This document shows positions 1 through 8,407 of a stretch of 33,993 bases of DNA, piece by piece. Position numbers and translations under genes: made by a program. Source of the stretch: Bordetella parapertussis (lineage in GTDB: Bacteria; Pseudomonadota; Gammaproteobacteria; Burkholderiales; Burkholderiaceae_E); contig CAMBZS010000011.1 of NCBI GenBank assembly GCA_945872335.1, positions 1 through 33,993 of the forward strand. The letters run 5' to 3'. Position 1 is the first letter of the stretch. Every line of letters begins with the position of its first letter. The notes beneath the pieces were generated by a model. That model saw only the letters and a program-made list of their open reading frames with translations. It was not told the DNA's origin and made no database searches.

Positions 1-202
1 CGCTGACGCCGAAGGTGTATCGCCCCGAAAACTCTCAGGCAAAAGGACTGCTTCGGGTCAGGCACTCTGGAGAGAAACCGGCGTTGTTCGCAAAGGCGCA
101 GCGATCCGGTTCGCCGAAGGAAACACGCGTTGCACGCGGCCCGGGTCAACCTACCCGCAGCCCGCGACTGCGCTGAATGTCTCAGGCAAACGGACAGAGG
201 GG
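1..202 (+). promoter_or_regulatory. Tandem glycine riboswitch (5' end cut by the window)
   Basis: Two glycine aptamer cores are visible. The first, missing its 5' strand, has the GCCGAAGG core near 7-14 and the CTCTCAGGCAAAAGGAC core at about 32-48. The second opens with CTCTGGAGAGA at 65-75, has CGCCGAAGG at 112-120 and TCTCAGGCAAACGGACAGAG at 180-199. P1 of the second aptamer pairs CTCT 65-68 with AGAG 196-199. These are the conserved blocks of the gcvT-class riboswitch, which raises glycine cleavage expression when glycine is plentiful. It lies directly upstream of gcvH. The promoter and the 5' strand of aptamer 1 are outside the window. Confidence 0.95.
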
Positions 203-245
203 GCTCCCCCAACCCGCATCCCTCACGGATGCCCGTCAGGAGCCC
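201..245 (+). promoter_or_regulatory. Candidate riboswitch expression platform that sequesters the gcvH ribosome binding site
   Basis: GGGCTCC at 201-207 is an exact 7-base complement of GGAGCCC at 239-245, which contains the AGGAG Shine-Dalgarno (238-242) of gcvH. A second hairpin, GCATCC 216-221 with GGATGC 227-232, closes the space between the arms. The 5' arm starts right after the aptamer 2 P1 strand (196-199), so ligand binding could change its availability. No U-tract follows, so control at translation initiation is inferred rather than termination. The pairing is seen; the switching direction is not proven. Confidence 0.55.
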
Positions 246-250
246 TCGCC

Positions 251-637
251 TTGGACACGCCCGCCTCACTTCGCTACACCGACTCGCACGAATGGGTCCG
301 CATCGACGCAGATGGCTGCGTCACGATCGGCATCACGGCCCATGCGCAAGATCAACTCGGTGAGCTTGTCTATGTCGAGCTGCCAGCGGTCGGTCGCAGC
401 CTCACCCGAGGCGAGGCCTTCGCGGTCGTGGAATCGACGAAGGCCGCCTCGGACGTCTACGCGCCCATCGATGGCGAAGTGGTCGAGGTAAACAGCGCGC
501 TCGCCGACACGCCTCAAAGCGTCAACAGTGCGCCCTACGACACCGGTTGGCTGATCCGGGTGAGGCCCGCCAACGCCTCGCAAATCGAGTCGCTCCTCAC
601 GGCGCAGGCCTATCTCGCTGGCCCCGGCGCGCTCTGA
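251..637 (+). CDS. gcvH: Glycine cleavage system H protein
   Basis: Lipoyl carrier of the glycine cleavage complex. It shuttles the aminomethyl group from P protein to T protein and electrons to the L protein in the cytoplasm. The 128-residue length is typical. The N-terminus has the family-typical [11 protein letters not shown], and the lipoylation site is Lys64 in [10 protein letters not shown], inside a biotinyl/lipoyl-type beta fold. The start is a TTG at 251, with AGGAG at 238-242 eight bases upstream; an ATG start giving a full H protein is not available. It is the first gene of a gcvH-gcvP-gcvT operon, 14 bases before gcvP, and is controlled by the upstream glycine riboswitch. Family assignment is secure. 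Confidence 0.96.
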   Translation: MDTPASLRYTDSHEWVRIDADGCVTIGITAHAQDQLGELVYVELPAVGRSLTRGEAFAVVESTKAASDVYAPIDGEVVEVNSALADTPQSVNSAPYDTGWLIRVRPANASQIESLLTAQAYLAGPGAL

Positions 638-651
638 GCGGAGGGTATGCA

Positions 652-3576
652 ATGAGCCTTCACGAAACCATCGGGCGCGGCCTTGCCTCACTCACCGGCG
701 AGGACTCGTTTCACGCGCGTCATCTGGGCCCGGCAGGCGCAGATGAACGCGCCATGCTGGAAGCGCTGGGCCTTGCCACCCGCGATGCGCTGATCGATGC
801 CACGGTGCCGGAATCGATCCGTCTTCGCGCTCCGCTCGCGCTCCCCGACCCTGCATCAGACACGACGGCACTCGCCGAATTGCGCGCCATTGCCGCGCGC
901 AACCAGGTATGGCGCAGCTACATTGGCGCGGGCTATCACGGCACCCTCACGCCCGAACCCATCCGACGAAACGTCCTGGAGAATCCGGGCTGGTACACCG
1001 CCTATACGCCCTACCAGGCGGAGATTGCGCAGGGCCGGCTCGAGGCCCTCCTCAACTATCAGCAGATGGTGATCGACCTCACCGGCCTGCCAATCGCCAA
1101 TGCATCGCTTCTCGATGAAGCCACCGCTGCCGCGGAAGCCATGGCGATTGCACGACGGGGGTCAAAGGCAGTCTCGAACCGTTATCTGGTTGATGTCGGG
1201 ACTCACCCTCAGGTCATCGCGGTGCTGTGCACGCGCGCACGCTGGCTGGGCTGGGAGGTCGTGCTCACGGACGCTTCCGTCCCCAGTGTCACCGATGGCA
1301 AATTTTTCGGCGCTCACCTGCAGTGGCCCGACACGCGCGGGCGGCTTCGCGACTGGTCACCGGTCATCGACTGGCTTCATGCCCAGGGCGCGCTCGTGAC
1401 CATCGGTTGCGACCCGCTTGCAAGCCTGGTTGTTCGTTCGCCTGGTTCGCTGGGCGCCGATATTGCAATCGGCTCGGCACAGCGCTTCGGTGTGCCGCTG
1501 GGTTATGGCGGGCCGCACGCGGCCTTTATGGCGGTTCGCGAATCGCTCGTTCGCATGATGCCCGGCCGGATCATCGGGGTCTCGCACGACGCGGCGGGTA
1601 AGCCCGCGCTGCGGATGGCGCTCCAGACCCGCGAGCAGCATATCCGGCGCGACAAGGCGACCAGCAATGTCTGCACCGCGCAGGCCCTGCTTGCCAATAT
1701 GGCGGGCTTCTATGCGGTCTGGCATGGGCCTCAGGGGCTTTTGCGCATCGCCCTTCGCGTGAACGCCATGGGACGGTTGCTTACGCAGCTGGTGGCGCCC
1801 GCGGGGCTTTTACCCATCTACGATCACTGGTTCGATACGCTCACCTTTGACGCCGGCCCGGCACACGCCGCAGTGCTAGCTCGCGCAAGGGCGCTTGCCA
1901 TCAACCTGCGCGACCTTGCTGCCGAAGGCGCGCAAGGTCTGCTGGGGATCGCAATCGATGAAACCGTCACGCTCGCCGACATTGCTGATCTTGCCTACGT
2001 GCTCAGCGGCGACCGGCCGCAGCCCACCTTATTGGATGCGCTCGCCGCTGCCATCGAAATCGAGCCCGCCACCGTGCCCGATTCGCTTCGCCGTCGCGAC
2101 GCGGTCCTCACCCACCCGGTCTTTAGCCGTCATCACAGCGAAACCGAGTTTGTCCGCTATCTGAAGCGACTTGAGAACCGCGACCTGTCGCTCGTGCACG
2201 CGATGATTCCGCTCGGCTCTTGCACCATGAAGCTGAACGCCGCCGCTGAGATGGCCCCGGTCAGCTGGCCCGAGTTCGCCAATCTTCACCCGTTCGCGCC
2301 GGCCGGGCAGGCGGAAGGCTATCGGGTCATGCTCGCGCAGCTGGGTCAATGGCTATGCGCCATCACAGGATTTTCAGCGGTCTCATTTCAGCCCAATTCC
2401 GGCGCGCAGGGCGAATACGCAGGGCTTCTTGCCATTCGCAACTGGCAGATCGCGCGCGGCGAGACGGCGCGCGATATCTGCCTGATCCCATCATCGGCGC
2501 ACGGCACCAACCCTGCCACCGCGCAGATGATGGGCCTGAAGATTGTGGTGGTCGCCTGCGATGCGCAGGGCAACATCGACGCCGCTGACCTGCGCGCGAA
2601 GATCGACGCCCATCGCGAGAAATTGTGCGCGCTGATGGTCACCTACCCCTCCACGCACGGCGTTTTCGAAGCGGCAATCCGTGATATCTGTGATTGGGTC
2701 CATGAGGCGGGTGGGCAGGTCTACATGGACGGCGCAAACCTGAACGCCCAGGCCGGGCTGACCCAGCCCGCGCTCATCGGCGCCGATGTCTGTCACATGA
2801 ATCTGCACAAGACTTTCTGTATCCCGCATGGTGGCGGCGGCCCGGGCATGGGGCCGATCGCGGTGGCCGAGCATCTTGCACCGCATTTACCCGAGGATCC
2901 ATTCACCGCGGGCGCCCGGTCAGTCATTGCAAACGGATCAGTCGGCTCGGTGTCGGCGGCACCGTTTGGGAGCGCACTCATCACCACCATCTCCTGGATG
3001 TACATCCGAATGATGGGCGCCCGTGGCATTCGGGCGGCTACCGAGGTTGCGATCCTGAATGCGAATTACATCGCCGCACGGCTCTCACCCTATTTCCCGG
3101 TGCTCTATACCGGCGAACACGGTCGCGTGGCACACGAGTGCATCCTCGATCTGCGGCATCTGAAAGCACAGTATGGCGTCACGGCAGAGGACATCGCCAA
3201 ACGCCTGATGGACTATGGCTTTCACGCGCCCACGCTTTCATTTCCAGTCGTCGACACACTGATGATTGAACCCACGGAGTCCGAACCAAAGGCCGAACTC
3301 GATCGCTTCTGCGAGGCCATGATCGCCATCCACGGCGAGTTGCAGGCGATCGCTTCGGGCGAGTTTGACCCACTGGATAACCCGCTCAAGCAGGCCCCGC
3401 ACACTGCCACCGAATTGGCGGGTGAATGGACCCACCCCTATTCGCGCGAGCGTGCAGCCTTTCCCCTTGAGTGGATTCGGGCGGCCAAGTTCTGGCCCTC
3501 GGTCAAGCGCATTGACAACGCGGCAGGCGACCGACAACTGGTCTGCAGCTGCGCGCCGGTAAGCGACTATCAGTGA
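652..3576 (+). CDS. gcvP: Glycine dehydrogenase (aminomethyl-transferring), P protein
   Basis: PLP-dependent decarboxylase of the glycine cleavage system. It decarboxylates glycine and passes the aminomethyl group to lipoyl-GcvH. At 974 residues it is the fused single-chain form (the two halves are separate GcvPA/GcvPB proteins in some bacteria). The N-terminal FHARHLGP block and the C-terminal half with [17 protein letters not shown] are clear; the PLP-binding lysine is Lys720. The ATG at 652 was chosen because GGAGGG at about 640-645 sits six bases before it and the protein then begins like other P proteins ([14 protein letters not shown]). The reading frame stays open upstream into gcvH, but that extension has no family similarity. 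Its stop overlaps the region where gcvT begins. Confidence 0.97.
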   Translation: MSLHETIGRGLASLTGEDSFHARHLGPAGADERAMLEALGLATRDALIDATVPESIRLRAPLALPDPASDTTALAELRAIAARNQVWRSYIGAGYHGTLTPEPIRRNVLENPGWYTAYTPYQAEIAQGRLEALLNYQQMVIDLTGLPIANASLLDEATAAAEAMAIARRGSKAVSNRYLVDVGTHPQVIAVLCTRARWLGWEVVLTDASVPSVTDGKFFGAHLQWPDTRGRLRDWSPVIDWLHAQGALVTIGCDPLASLVVRSPGSLGADIAIGSAQRFGVPLGYGGPHAAFMAVRESLVRMMPGRIIGVSHDAAGKPALRMALQTREQHIRRDKATSNVCTAQALLANMAGFYAVWHGPQGLLRIALRVNAMGRLLTQLVAPAGLLPIYDHWFDTLTFDAGPAHAAVLARARALAINLRDLAAEGAQGLLGIAIDETVTLADIADLAYVLSGDRPQPTLLDALAAAIEIEPATVPDSLRRRDAVLTHPVFSRHHSETEFVRYLKRLENRDLSLVHAMIPLGSCTMKLNAAAEMAPVSWPEFANLHPFAPAGQAEGYRVMLAQLGQWLCAITGFSAVSFQPNSGAQGEYAGLLAIRNWQIARGETARDICLIPSSAHGTNPATAQMMGLKIVVVACDAQGNIDAADLRAKIDAHREKLCALMVTYPSTHGVFEAAIRDICDWVHEAGGQVYMDGANLNAQAGLTQPALIGADVCHMNLHKTFCIPHGGGGPGMGPIAVAEHLAPHLPEDPFTAGARSVIANGSVGSVSAAPFGSALITTISWMYIRMMGARGIRAATEVAILNANYIAARLSPYFPVLYTGEHGRVAHECILDLRHLKAQYGVTAEDIAKRLMDYGFHAPTLSFPVVDTLMIEPTESEPKAELDRFCEAMIAIHGELQAIASGEFDPLDNPLKQAPHTATELAGEWTHPYSRERAAFPLEWIRAAKFWPSVKRIDNAAGDRQLVCSCAPVSDYQ

Positions 3577-3587
3577 CCGGGGTCACC

Positions 3588-4736
3588 ATGACCGACACGA
3601 CATCGCCCCAGACGCTCGAATTGCCGCTCGGCGCGCTTCACCGTGAACTCGGCGCGCGCATGGGCCCGTTTGCCGGGTTCGCCATGCCCATCCAATACCC
3701 GGCCGGACTCAAGGCCGAGCATTTGCACACGCGGGGCGCGGCAGGTTTGTTTGATGTCTCACACATGGGACAGCTGCGGCTGGGTGCCCGCGACGGCACG
3801 CTCGCCACACTTACCCGTGCAATCGAGCGTGCGCTTCCGCTCGATTGCGATGGCTGGCCCGCTGGGCAGCAACGCTATTCGGTGCTGCTAAACGACCAGG
3901 GCGGCATTGATGACGATCTCATGCTGGTGCTTCGCCCGGATCTCGCCGAGGGACCCGAGATCCGGATGGTGGTCAATGCCTCCAATCGGCGGGGGGATCT
4001 GGCGCGGCTCCGGGCACTCTGTCCGGAGCTGCTGATTGAGGAGATCGACGCGGCGTTGCTCGCGCTCCAGGGTCCCGCTGCGGAGCGCGTACTGGCAACG
4101 CTCGATCGCGATGCGGTGCGACCGGTCTTCATGCAGGCCTGCGCGCTTACACTCGATGGCGCCACCTGTTTTGCCACACGCTCGGGCTACACCGGCGAGG
4201 ACGGCTACGAAATCTCGGTGCCGCTTGATGCTGCGCTCCGCGTGGCGCGGCGTCTGCTCGCCGACCCAGCGGTTCAGCCGGTGGGGCTGGGCGCTCGCGA
4301 CACGCTGCGCCTGGAGGCCGGGCTCCCGCTCCACGGCAACGATATCTCGCCTTCGATCAGTCCGATCGAGGCCGGGCTCGCTTTCGCGATCGCGCGGTCG
4401 CGACGCGCAGGCGGCGCGAAGGCGGGCGGCTTTCCCGGCGCGTCGCGCGTGCTCGCAGAGCTCGCTCACGGGGCGCCGCGGCAGCTGATCGGTTTGACCT
4501 CGGGTGAGGGGATTCCGGTTCGCGCGCATGCGGCAGTGGTGGATAGCGCTGATCGCGTGGTGGGTGAGGTCACGAGCGGCACGATCTCGCCCACGCTTGG
4601 CAAGGCAGTCATGCTCGCGCTCGTTGAGAACGAGGCCTTGGCCGCAGGCAAGGTGCTTCGCGCAGTGGTGCGCGATAAACGCCCCTTGCTCGAGCGTGTG
4701 TCGCTGCCGTTTGTACCGAAGCGGTATCGGCGCTAG
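3588..4736 (+). CDS. gcvT: Aminomethyltransferase, T protein of the glycine cleavage system
   Basis: Transfers the methylene group from aminomethyl-GcvH to tetrahydrofolate, releasing ammonia. It has the N-terminal signature LGARMGPFAGFAMPIQYP, AAGLFDVSHMGQL, the SGYTGEDGYE block and the LGARDTLRLEAGLPLHGND block, all diagnostic for GcvT. With the ATG at 3588 it has 382 residues, slightly longer than the usual 360-375. An in-frame GTG at 3573 overlaps the gcvP stop and would add five residues; I prefer the ATG, which has GGGG at 3579-3582 upstream. The order gcvH-gcvP-gcvT differs from the common gcvT-gcvH-gcvP, but all three genes still form one riboswitch-led operon. Confidence 0.96.
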   Translation: MTDTTSPQTLELPLGALHRELGARMGPFAGFAMPIQYPAGLKAEHLHTRGAAGLFDVSHMGQLRLGARDGTLATLTRAIERALPLDCDGWPAGQQRYSVLLNDQGGIDDDLMLVLRPDLAEGPEIRMVVNASNRRGDLARLRALCPELLIEEIDAALLALQGPAAERVLATLDRDAVRPVFMQACALTLDGATCFATRSGYTGEDGYEISVPLDAALRVARRLLADPAVQPVGLGARDTLRLEAGLPLHGNDISPSISPIEAGLAFAIARSRRAGGAKAGGFPGASRVLAELAHGAPRQLIGLTSGEGIPVRAHAAVVDSADRVVGEVTSGTISPTLGKAVMLALVENEALAAGKVLRAVVRDKRPLLERVSLPFVPKRYRR

Positions 4737-4786
4737 CGCACCGAGCGCGACAACAGATCGCCGGTTGCCGACACGGAACCGCCTGC

Positions 4787-4817
4787 CTCGACCCCCCGGC
4801 TGAGCCCGAGGGTCGAG
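4787..4817 (+). terminator. Inverted repeat after gcvT, possible terminator
   Basis: CTCGACCC at 4787-4794 pairs exactly with GGGTCGAG at 4810-4817 (8 bp, 15-base loop). It lies 50 bases past the gcvT stop and before the toxin-antitoxin promoter, where a terminator would be expected. No T-run follows, so it is not a canonical intrinsic terminator and may need Rho or may not terminate. Confidence 0.35.
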
Positions 4818-4870
4818 AACTCTGTTCCGAGGACACCATATTCCCGGTCCAATCCGACCTCTGCACACTG

Positions 4871-4909
4871 ACTTGCAAGTTGATATCAAAAGGCTCAAAA
4901 TGCTATCAT
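4871..4909 (+). promoter_or_regulatory. Promoter and palindromic operator of the FitAB-type toxin-antitoxin pair
   Basis: A sigma-70-like promoter is visible: TTGATA at 4880-4885, an 18-base spacer, and TATCAT at 4904-4909 preceded by TG. Two perfect 10-bp palindromes lie on it, ACTTGCAAGT (4871-4880) and TTGATATCAA (4880-4889). TGATATCA (4881-4888) and TGCTATCA (4901-4908) are separated by 12 bases. From memory, the Neisseria FitA operator is two TGCTATCA-type half-sites in inverted order with a spacer of about 12, so this resembles an autoregulatory operator covering -35 and -10. The antitoxin AUG follows at 4930. Confidence 0.6.
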
Positions 4910-4929
4910 TGATTTCGACCTATCCCGCC

Positions 4930-5184
4930 ATGGCCAATCTCACCGTTCGAAACCTACCCGACGAAGTGCATCGTGCCTTGAGGCTTCGTGCCGCACAAAA
5001 CGGGCGGAGCACAGAAGCCGAAATTCGCTTCATTCTCGAAAACAGCGTGTGCCCGCCTCAACGCCTGCTCCTGGGCAGCGCGCTCGCGCAACTCGGTCGA
5101 GATGCGGGGCTCACCAATCGCGACGTCGAGGCATTGGAGGGGCTGCGCGATCGCACCCCCGCGGAACCGTTGAGGCTCGCATGA
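4930..5184 (+). CDS. FitA/VapB-type ribbon-helix-helix antitoxin
   Basis: An 84-residue antitoxin. It begins MANLTVRNLPDEVHRALRLR and continues AAQNGRSTEAEIRFILEN, the ribbon-helix-helix DNA-binding pattern of FitA/StbC-like antitoxins. The C-terminal part would wrap around and inhibit the PIN toxin. The ATG at 4930 places the beta strand LTVRNLP at the N-terminus as in the family; an in-frame ATG at 4900 would fall inside the promoter. Its stop overlaps the toxin start (ATGA at 5181-5184), so the two are translationally coupled. Repression of its own promoter through the palindromes at 4871-4908 is inferred. Confidence 0.88.
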   Translation: MANLTVRNLPDEVHRALRLRAAQNGRSTEAEIRFILENSVCPPQRLLLGSALAQLGRDAGLTNRDVEALEGLRDRTPAEPLRLA

Positions 5185-5606
5185 TCATTCTCGACACCAA
5201 CGTTATTTCCGAGGCGATCAAGCCGCAGCCTTCGCAAGCGGTGCAGGCCTGGTTTGATGCACAGGACGCGAGCACCCTCTTTCTCACCAGCGTCACGCTC
5301 GCCGAGCTCTGGTACGGCATCGGTGCCCTCCCCGCAGGACGGCGGCGCCAGTCGCTCGCCAAGGCAGTCGACGGGCTGATCGCACTTTTTCTCGGGCGCA
5401 TTCTTGCGTTTGATACCGACGCGGCACGTCACCACGCGGCGAGCGCGCTGCGCGCTCGCGCAGCAGGTCAGGGCCTACCCGCCCCAGACGCCTACATTGC
5501 AGCCATTGCCGCTGCCAGCAGCTACGCCGTTGCCACCCGAGACGCAGCGCCTTTTCGAGCGGCCGGCGTTGCAGTCATCGACCCCTGGCAATTTCGACCG
5601 CACTGA
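5181..5606 (+). CDS. FitB/VapC-type PIN-domain ribonuclease toxin
   Basis: A 141-residue PIN-domain protein, the toxin partner of the preceding antitoxin. It starts MIILDTNVISEAIKPQP, very like FitB. Acidic residues expected at the magnesium site are visible: Asp5 (LDTN), the Glu of LAELWYG, the Asp of AFDTDAARHH and the Asp of PAPDAYIAAIA. Members of the family cleave RNA when free of antitoxin; the target here is unknown. The gene overlaps the antitoxin by four bases, a standard type II arrangement. It ends 88 bases before the convergent oxidase gene. All motifs appear intact, so the toxin looks functional. Confidence 0.9.
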   Translation: MIILDTNVISEAIKPQPSQAVQAWFDAQDASTLFLTSVTLAELWYGIGALPAGRRRQSLAKAVDGLIALFLGRILAFDTDAARHHAASALRARAAGQGLPAPDAYIAAIAAASSYAVATRDAAPFRAAGVAVIDPWQFRPH

Positions 5607-5694
5607 GCGCGCTGGCCTCGGGTATCAACTCGCCAGACCGGCGCCTCGCGCTCACCGCCCGCGCCACGAGTCTTCGTCCCCGATCAGCAGCGTC

Positions 5695-7107
5695 TCAAAC
5701 CCTGAAAATCTTCCCCGGATTCATGATGTCGTCCGGATCGAGCGCCCGCTTGATTGCCCGCATCAGATCGAGCGCATCATCGCCCGCCTCTTCTTCCAGA
5801 AAGCCGATCTTGTGGAGCCCCACGCCGTGCTCGCCGGTGCAGGTGCCGTCCATTGCAAGCGCAAGCCGCACGATCTCGTCATTGAGCCGTTCGGCCTCGG
5901 CCACCTCGTTGGCATCATCGGCATTGATGAGCGCCACCGCGTGAAAATTGCCATCGCCCACATGACCCAGCAGCATGGTGGGAAAGCTCGCCGTATCAAG
6001 AATGCGCCGAGCGCCGCTGATCGAATCGGCCAGCCGCGAAATCGGTACACAGGTGTCGGTCGAAATTGCACGACAGCCGGGCCGAACCTGTAGGCACGAG
6101 AAATACGCCTTGTGGCGCGCGTCCCATAGGCGGTTACGATCTTCGGGGCGCGTGGCCCATTCAAAGTCCTGCCCGCCATGCTCGGCCGCAAGCGCCTGCA
6201 CGGTCTCGGCCTGCTCGCGAACCCCCGCCTCAGAGCCGTGGAACTCGAAGAACAGCGTGTGTTGCTCACGCAGACCGAGCTTGCTCGCCGCGTTGACCGC
6301 GCGAATCGTGTTCTCGCAAAGGTACTCACTTCGTGCGATGGGTACGCCCAGCTGGATGGTCTGAATCACCGTCTGGACCGCCGCCTCGAGGCTCGGGAAA
6401 TTGACCACCGCCGCCGACATGGCTTCCGGCACCGGATAGAGCTTCACCGTGACCTCGGTGATCACGCCCAGCGTGCCCTCCGATCCCACAAAGAGGCGCG
6501 TCAGGTCATAGCCCGCCGAGGATTTTTTTGCGCGGCTACCGGTCCGGATCACTTTGCCGTCAGCGCTCACGACCGTGAGCCCCAGCACGTTCTCTCGCAT
6601 CGTGCCGTAGCGAACCGCATTCGTGCCGGAGGCGCGCGTGGCCGACATGCCGCCCAGCGACGCATCCGCCCCGGGATCGATCGGAAAGAACAGGCCCTCG
6701 CTTCGGATCGCCTCGTTCAGCTGCTTGCGGGTAACGCCCGCCTGGACCGTGGCAGTGAGGTCCTCTGCGTTGATCGAAACCACCGCATTCATTCGCGACA
6801 CGTCGACGCTGACCCCGCCCTGCACCGCGAGAAGGTGCCCCTCGAGCGACGATCCCGCGCCGTACGGGATCACCGGCACCTTGTGCGCGCGGCAGAGCGC
6901 GACCGCCGCGGCCACGTCATCGGTGGACTCGGCATAGACCACCGCATCGGGTGGGGTCACCGGAAACGGAGACTCGTCACGCCCGTGGTGTTCGCAGACC
7001 GCACGAGCGGTACTGAAGCGATCGCCAAAACGCGCCCGAAGCGCGGACGCAAGCGAATCGGGCAGGGGGCGGCGCAATGACTGCGCAACCGCATAGGGAT
7101 GATTCAT
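5695..7107 (-). CDS. FAD-linked oxidase, D-lactate dehydrogenase (cytochrome)/GlcD-like
   Basis: A 470-residue FAD-dependent 2-hydroxyacid dehydrogenase. An N-terminal FAD-binding PCMH-type domain shows VIPYGAGSSLEGHL and GGMSATRASGTNAVRYGTM. A C-terminal FAD-oxidase domain ends in GHVGDGNFH, GTCTGEHGVGLHKIGFL and the terminal MNPGKIF. The TGEHGVG form and length are closer to cytochrome-linked D-lactate dehydrogenase than to E. coli GlcD, but D-lactate, glycolate or another 2-hydroxyacid are all possible. The ATG at 7107 is preceded by GGGAG on the minus strand; an upstream in-frame start would add 14 residues unlike the family. It stands alone, without glcE/glcF, with a good -10 just upstream. 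Confidence 0.88.
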   Translation of the reverse strand: MNHPYAVAQSLRRPLPDSLASALRARFGDRFSTARAVCEHHGRDESPFPVTPPDAVVYAESTDDVAAAVALCRAHKVPVIPYGAGSSLEGHLLAVQGGVSVDVSRMNAVVSINAEDLTATVQAGVTRKQLNEAIRSEGLFFPIDPGADASLGGMSATRASGTNAVRYGTMRENVLGLTVVSADGKVIRTGSRAKKSSAGYDLTRLFVGSEGTLGVITEVTVKLYPVPEAMSAAVVNFPSLEAAVQTVIQTIQLGVPIARSEYLCENTIRAVNAASKLGLREQHTLFFEFHGSEAGVREQAETVQALAAEHGGQDFEWATRPEDRNRLWDARHKAYFSCLQVRPGCRAISTDTCVPISRLADSISGARRILDTASFPTMLLGHVGDGNFHAVALINADDANEVAEAERLNDEIVRLALAMDGTCTGEHGVGLHKIGFLEEEAGDDALDLMRAIKRALDPDDIMNPGKIFRV

Positions 7108-7133
7108 CGGCGGACTCCCGTGGGTGATACCGG

Positions 7134-7169
7134 ATTGTAGGGCGCGCACCGAGATCGTGCAGCGCGCAC
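7134..7169 (-). promoter_or_regulatory. Promoter of the D-lactate dehydrogenase-like gene with a direct repeat
   Basis: On the minus strand TACAAT (7139-7134) is a five-of-six match to the -10 hexamer, with a start expected about 20 bases before the ATG. The -35 is weak (CTGCAC at 7162-7157 with 17-base spacing). An 8-base direct repeat GCGCGCAC lies at 7142-7149 and 7162-7169, exactly 20 bases apart, so both copies face the same side of the helix. One copy is in the spacer and the other begins at the edge of the -35. The repeat looks like a regulator site, but the regulator is unknown. Confidence 0.45.
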
Positions 7170-7295
7170 AGTCGTGGCGCAGCAGAGCGGCCCGCCGTGC
7201 ACTTGGGTGTCATTGTCAGGGCCCACCGCACCGCTCGGATGGGGCAGCGCCCGTGCGTAATCCCGAGCTTCCTCGCCCTGGCCCGCACTTTGCCT

Positions 7296-7301
7296 GATAA
7301 T
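7296..7301 (+). promoter_or_regulatory. Candidate -10 element for the double ABC transporter operon
   Basis: GATAAT at 7296-7301 matches five of six -10 bases in an otherwise GC-rich stretch, 68 bases upstream of the first transporter gene. No good -35 is seen at 16-18 bases spacing, so an activator may be needed. I saw no recognisable riboswitch (TPP, cobalamin, purine) in the 261-base gap at 7108-7368. Confidence 0.3.
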
Positions 7302-7368
7302 GGACGTTCGTCCGCGCCGCTCAGCAGGCTTGACTCTCCCCAAACCCACACACAAAAAGGGCCGCCTC

Positions 7369-8403
7369 ATGAAACACATGCTCAGTCGCCTTGCCGCCGT
7401 TGCTCTGGCCGCCAGCACCCTCACCGCGCTGCCAGCCGCCGCGCAGGAGACCAAGATCAAGTTCCAGCTCGACTGGCGATTCGAGGGCCCGTCGGCCTTC
7501 TTCCTCGCCGGCCGCGCCAAGGGCTACTTCCAGCAGGAAAAACTCGACGTCACCGTCGATGCCGGCAACGGCTCGGGCAACGCCGTCAACCGGGTCGCCT
7601 CGGGCACCTACGAAATGGGCTTTGCCGATCTGGCCGCACTCATGGAGTTCGTGGGCAACAACCCCACCGCGCCCAGCAAGCCGGTGGCCATCATGATGGT
7701 CTACAACAACACCCCGGCGGCCGTGCTCGCGCTCAAGAAGTCCGGCATCAAGTCGCCGGCCGACCTGAACGGCAAGAAGCTCGGCGCGCCGGTGTTCGAC
7801 GCCGGCCGCAAGGCATTCCCCATCTTCGCCAAGGCCAACAACCTGAACCTGCCGTCCATCCAGTGGACCGCCATGGACCCGCCGCTGCGCGAAACCATGC
7901 TCGCGCGCGGTGACGTCGATGCCATCACGGGCTTCACCTTCACCTCGCTTCTCAATCTGAACGCGCGTGGCGTGAAGGACGCAGACGTGGTTGTTCTGCC
8001 CTACCCGGAGTTTGGGGTGAAGCTCTACGGTAACGCGATCATCGCTTCCGAAGAGTTCATGAAGAAAAATCCGGAAGCGGTCAAAGCGTTCCTGCGGGCG
8101 TTCACCAAGGCTGCGAAAGACGTGATCGCCGATCCGGATGGCTCGATTGCCTTCGTGAAGCAGCGCGATGCGATCATCGATGAAGCGCTTGAAAAGCGCC
8201 GGCTCCGCCTGGCCATCAACACCGCCATTGTCACCCCTGATGCACGCGCCGAAACCTTCGGTGATGTCAACCCGGCGCGGCTTGCGCTGATGGCCTCCCA
8301 GGTTGCCGACGCCTTCGCCACCAAGACCCGCATCGATCCCGACAAGATCTGGAACGGCAGTTTCCTGCCCAGCAAGGAGCAGCGCGACATTCTCGGGAAA
8401 TAA
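7369..8403 (+). CDS. ABC transporter substrate-binding protein, NMT1/THI5-like
   Basis: Periplasmic binding protein of 344 residues. It has a Sec signal peptide (MKHMLSRLAAVALAAS...LPAAAQ, probable cleavage after Ala-Ala-Ala near residue 24). The mature N-terminus KIKFQLDWRFEGPSAFFLAGRAKGYF is the NMT1/THI5 pattern shared by binding proteins for thiamine precursors, pyrimidines, riboflavin, sulfonates and nitriles. No THI5 cysteine cluster is present, as expected for a binding protein. The ATG at 7369 is the start that gives the signal peptide; an upstream in-frame ATG (7300) would add 23 residues before it. ATPase and permease genes follow immediately. The substrate cannot be read from the sequence. 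Confidence 0.88.
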   Translation: MKHMLSRLAAVALAASTLTALPAAAQETKIKFQLDWRFEGPSAFFLAGRAKGYFQQEKLDVTVDAGNGSGNAVNRVASGTYEMGFADLAALMEFVGNNPTAPSKPVAIMMVYNNTPAAVLALKKSGIKSPADLNGKKLGAPVFDAGRKAFPIFAKANNLNLPSIQWTAMDPPLRETMLARGDVDAITGFTFTSLLNLNARGVKDADVVVLPYPEFGVKLYGNAIIASEEFMKKNPEAVKAFLRAFTKAAKDVIADPDGSIAFVKQRDAIIDEALEKRRLRLAINTAIVTPDARAETFGDVNPARLALMASQVADAFATKTRIDPDKIWNGSFLPSKEQRDILGK

Positions 8404-8407
8404 GCCG

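Noticed and set aside
199-210. GGGGG-CT-CCCCC run as an intrinsic terminator of the riboswitch
   Set aside because: The loop would be too short in that register and no U-tract follows; the longer pairing with 239-245 explains the sequence better.
3888-4898. A 336-codon minus-strand frame over gcvT
   Set aside because: Antisense to a clear gcvT; the translation is rich in Arg, His and Gly without family features.
5607-5694. Terminator between the toxin gene and the convergent oxidase gene
   Set aside because: No convincing hairpin with a T-run on either strand in these 88 bases.
6178-7080. A 300-codon plus-strand frame over the FAD-linked oxidase
   Set aside because: Antisense shadow; the minus-strand product has complete oxidase motifs.
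7108-7368. Possible riboswitch ahead of the double ABC operon
   Set aside because: I looked for TPP, cobalamin, purine and guanidine aptamer cores because of the transporter families and B12 gene and found none.
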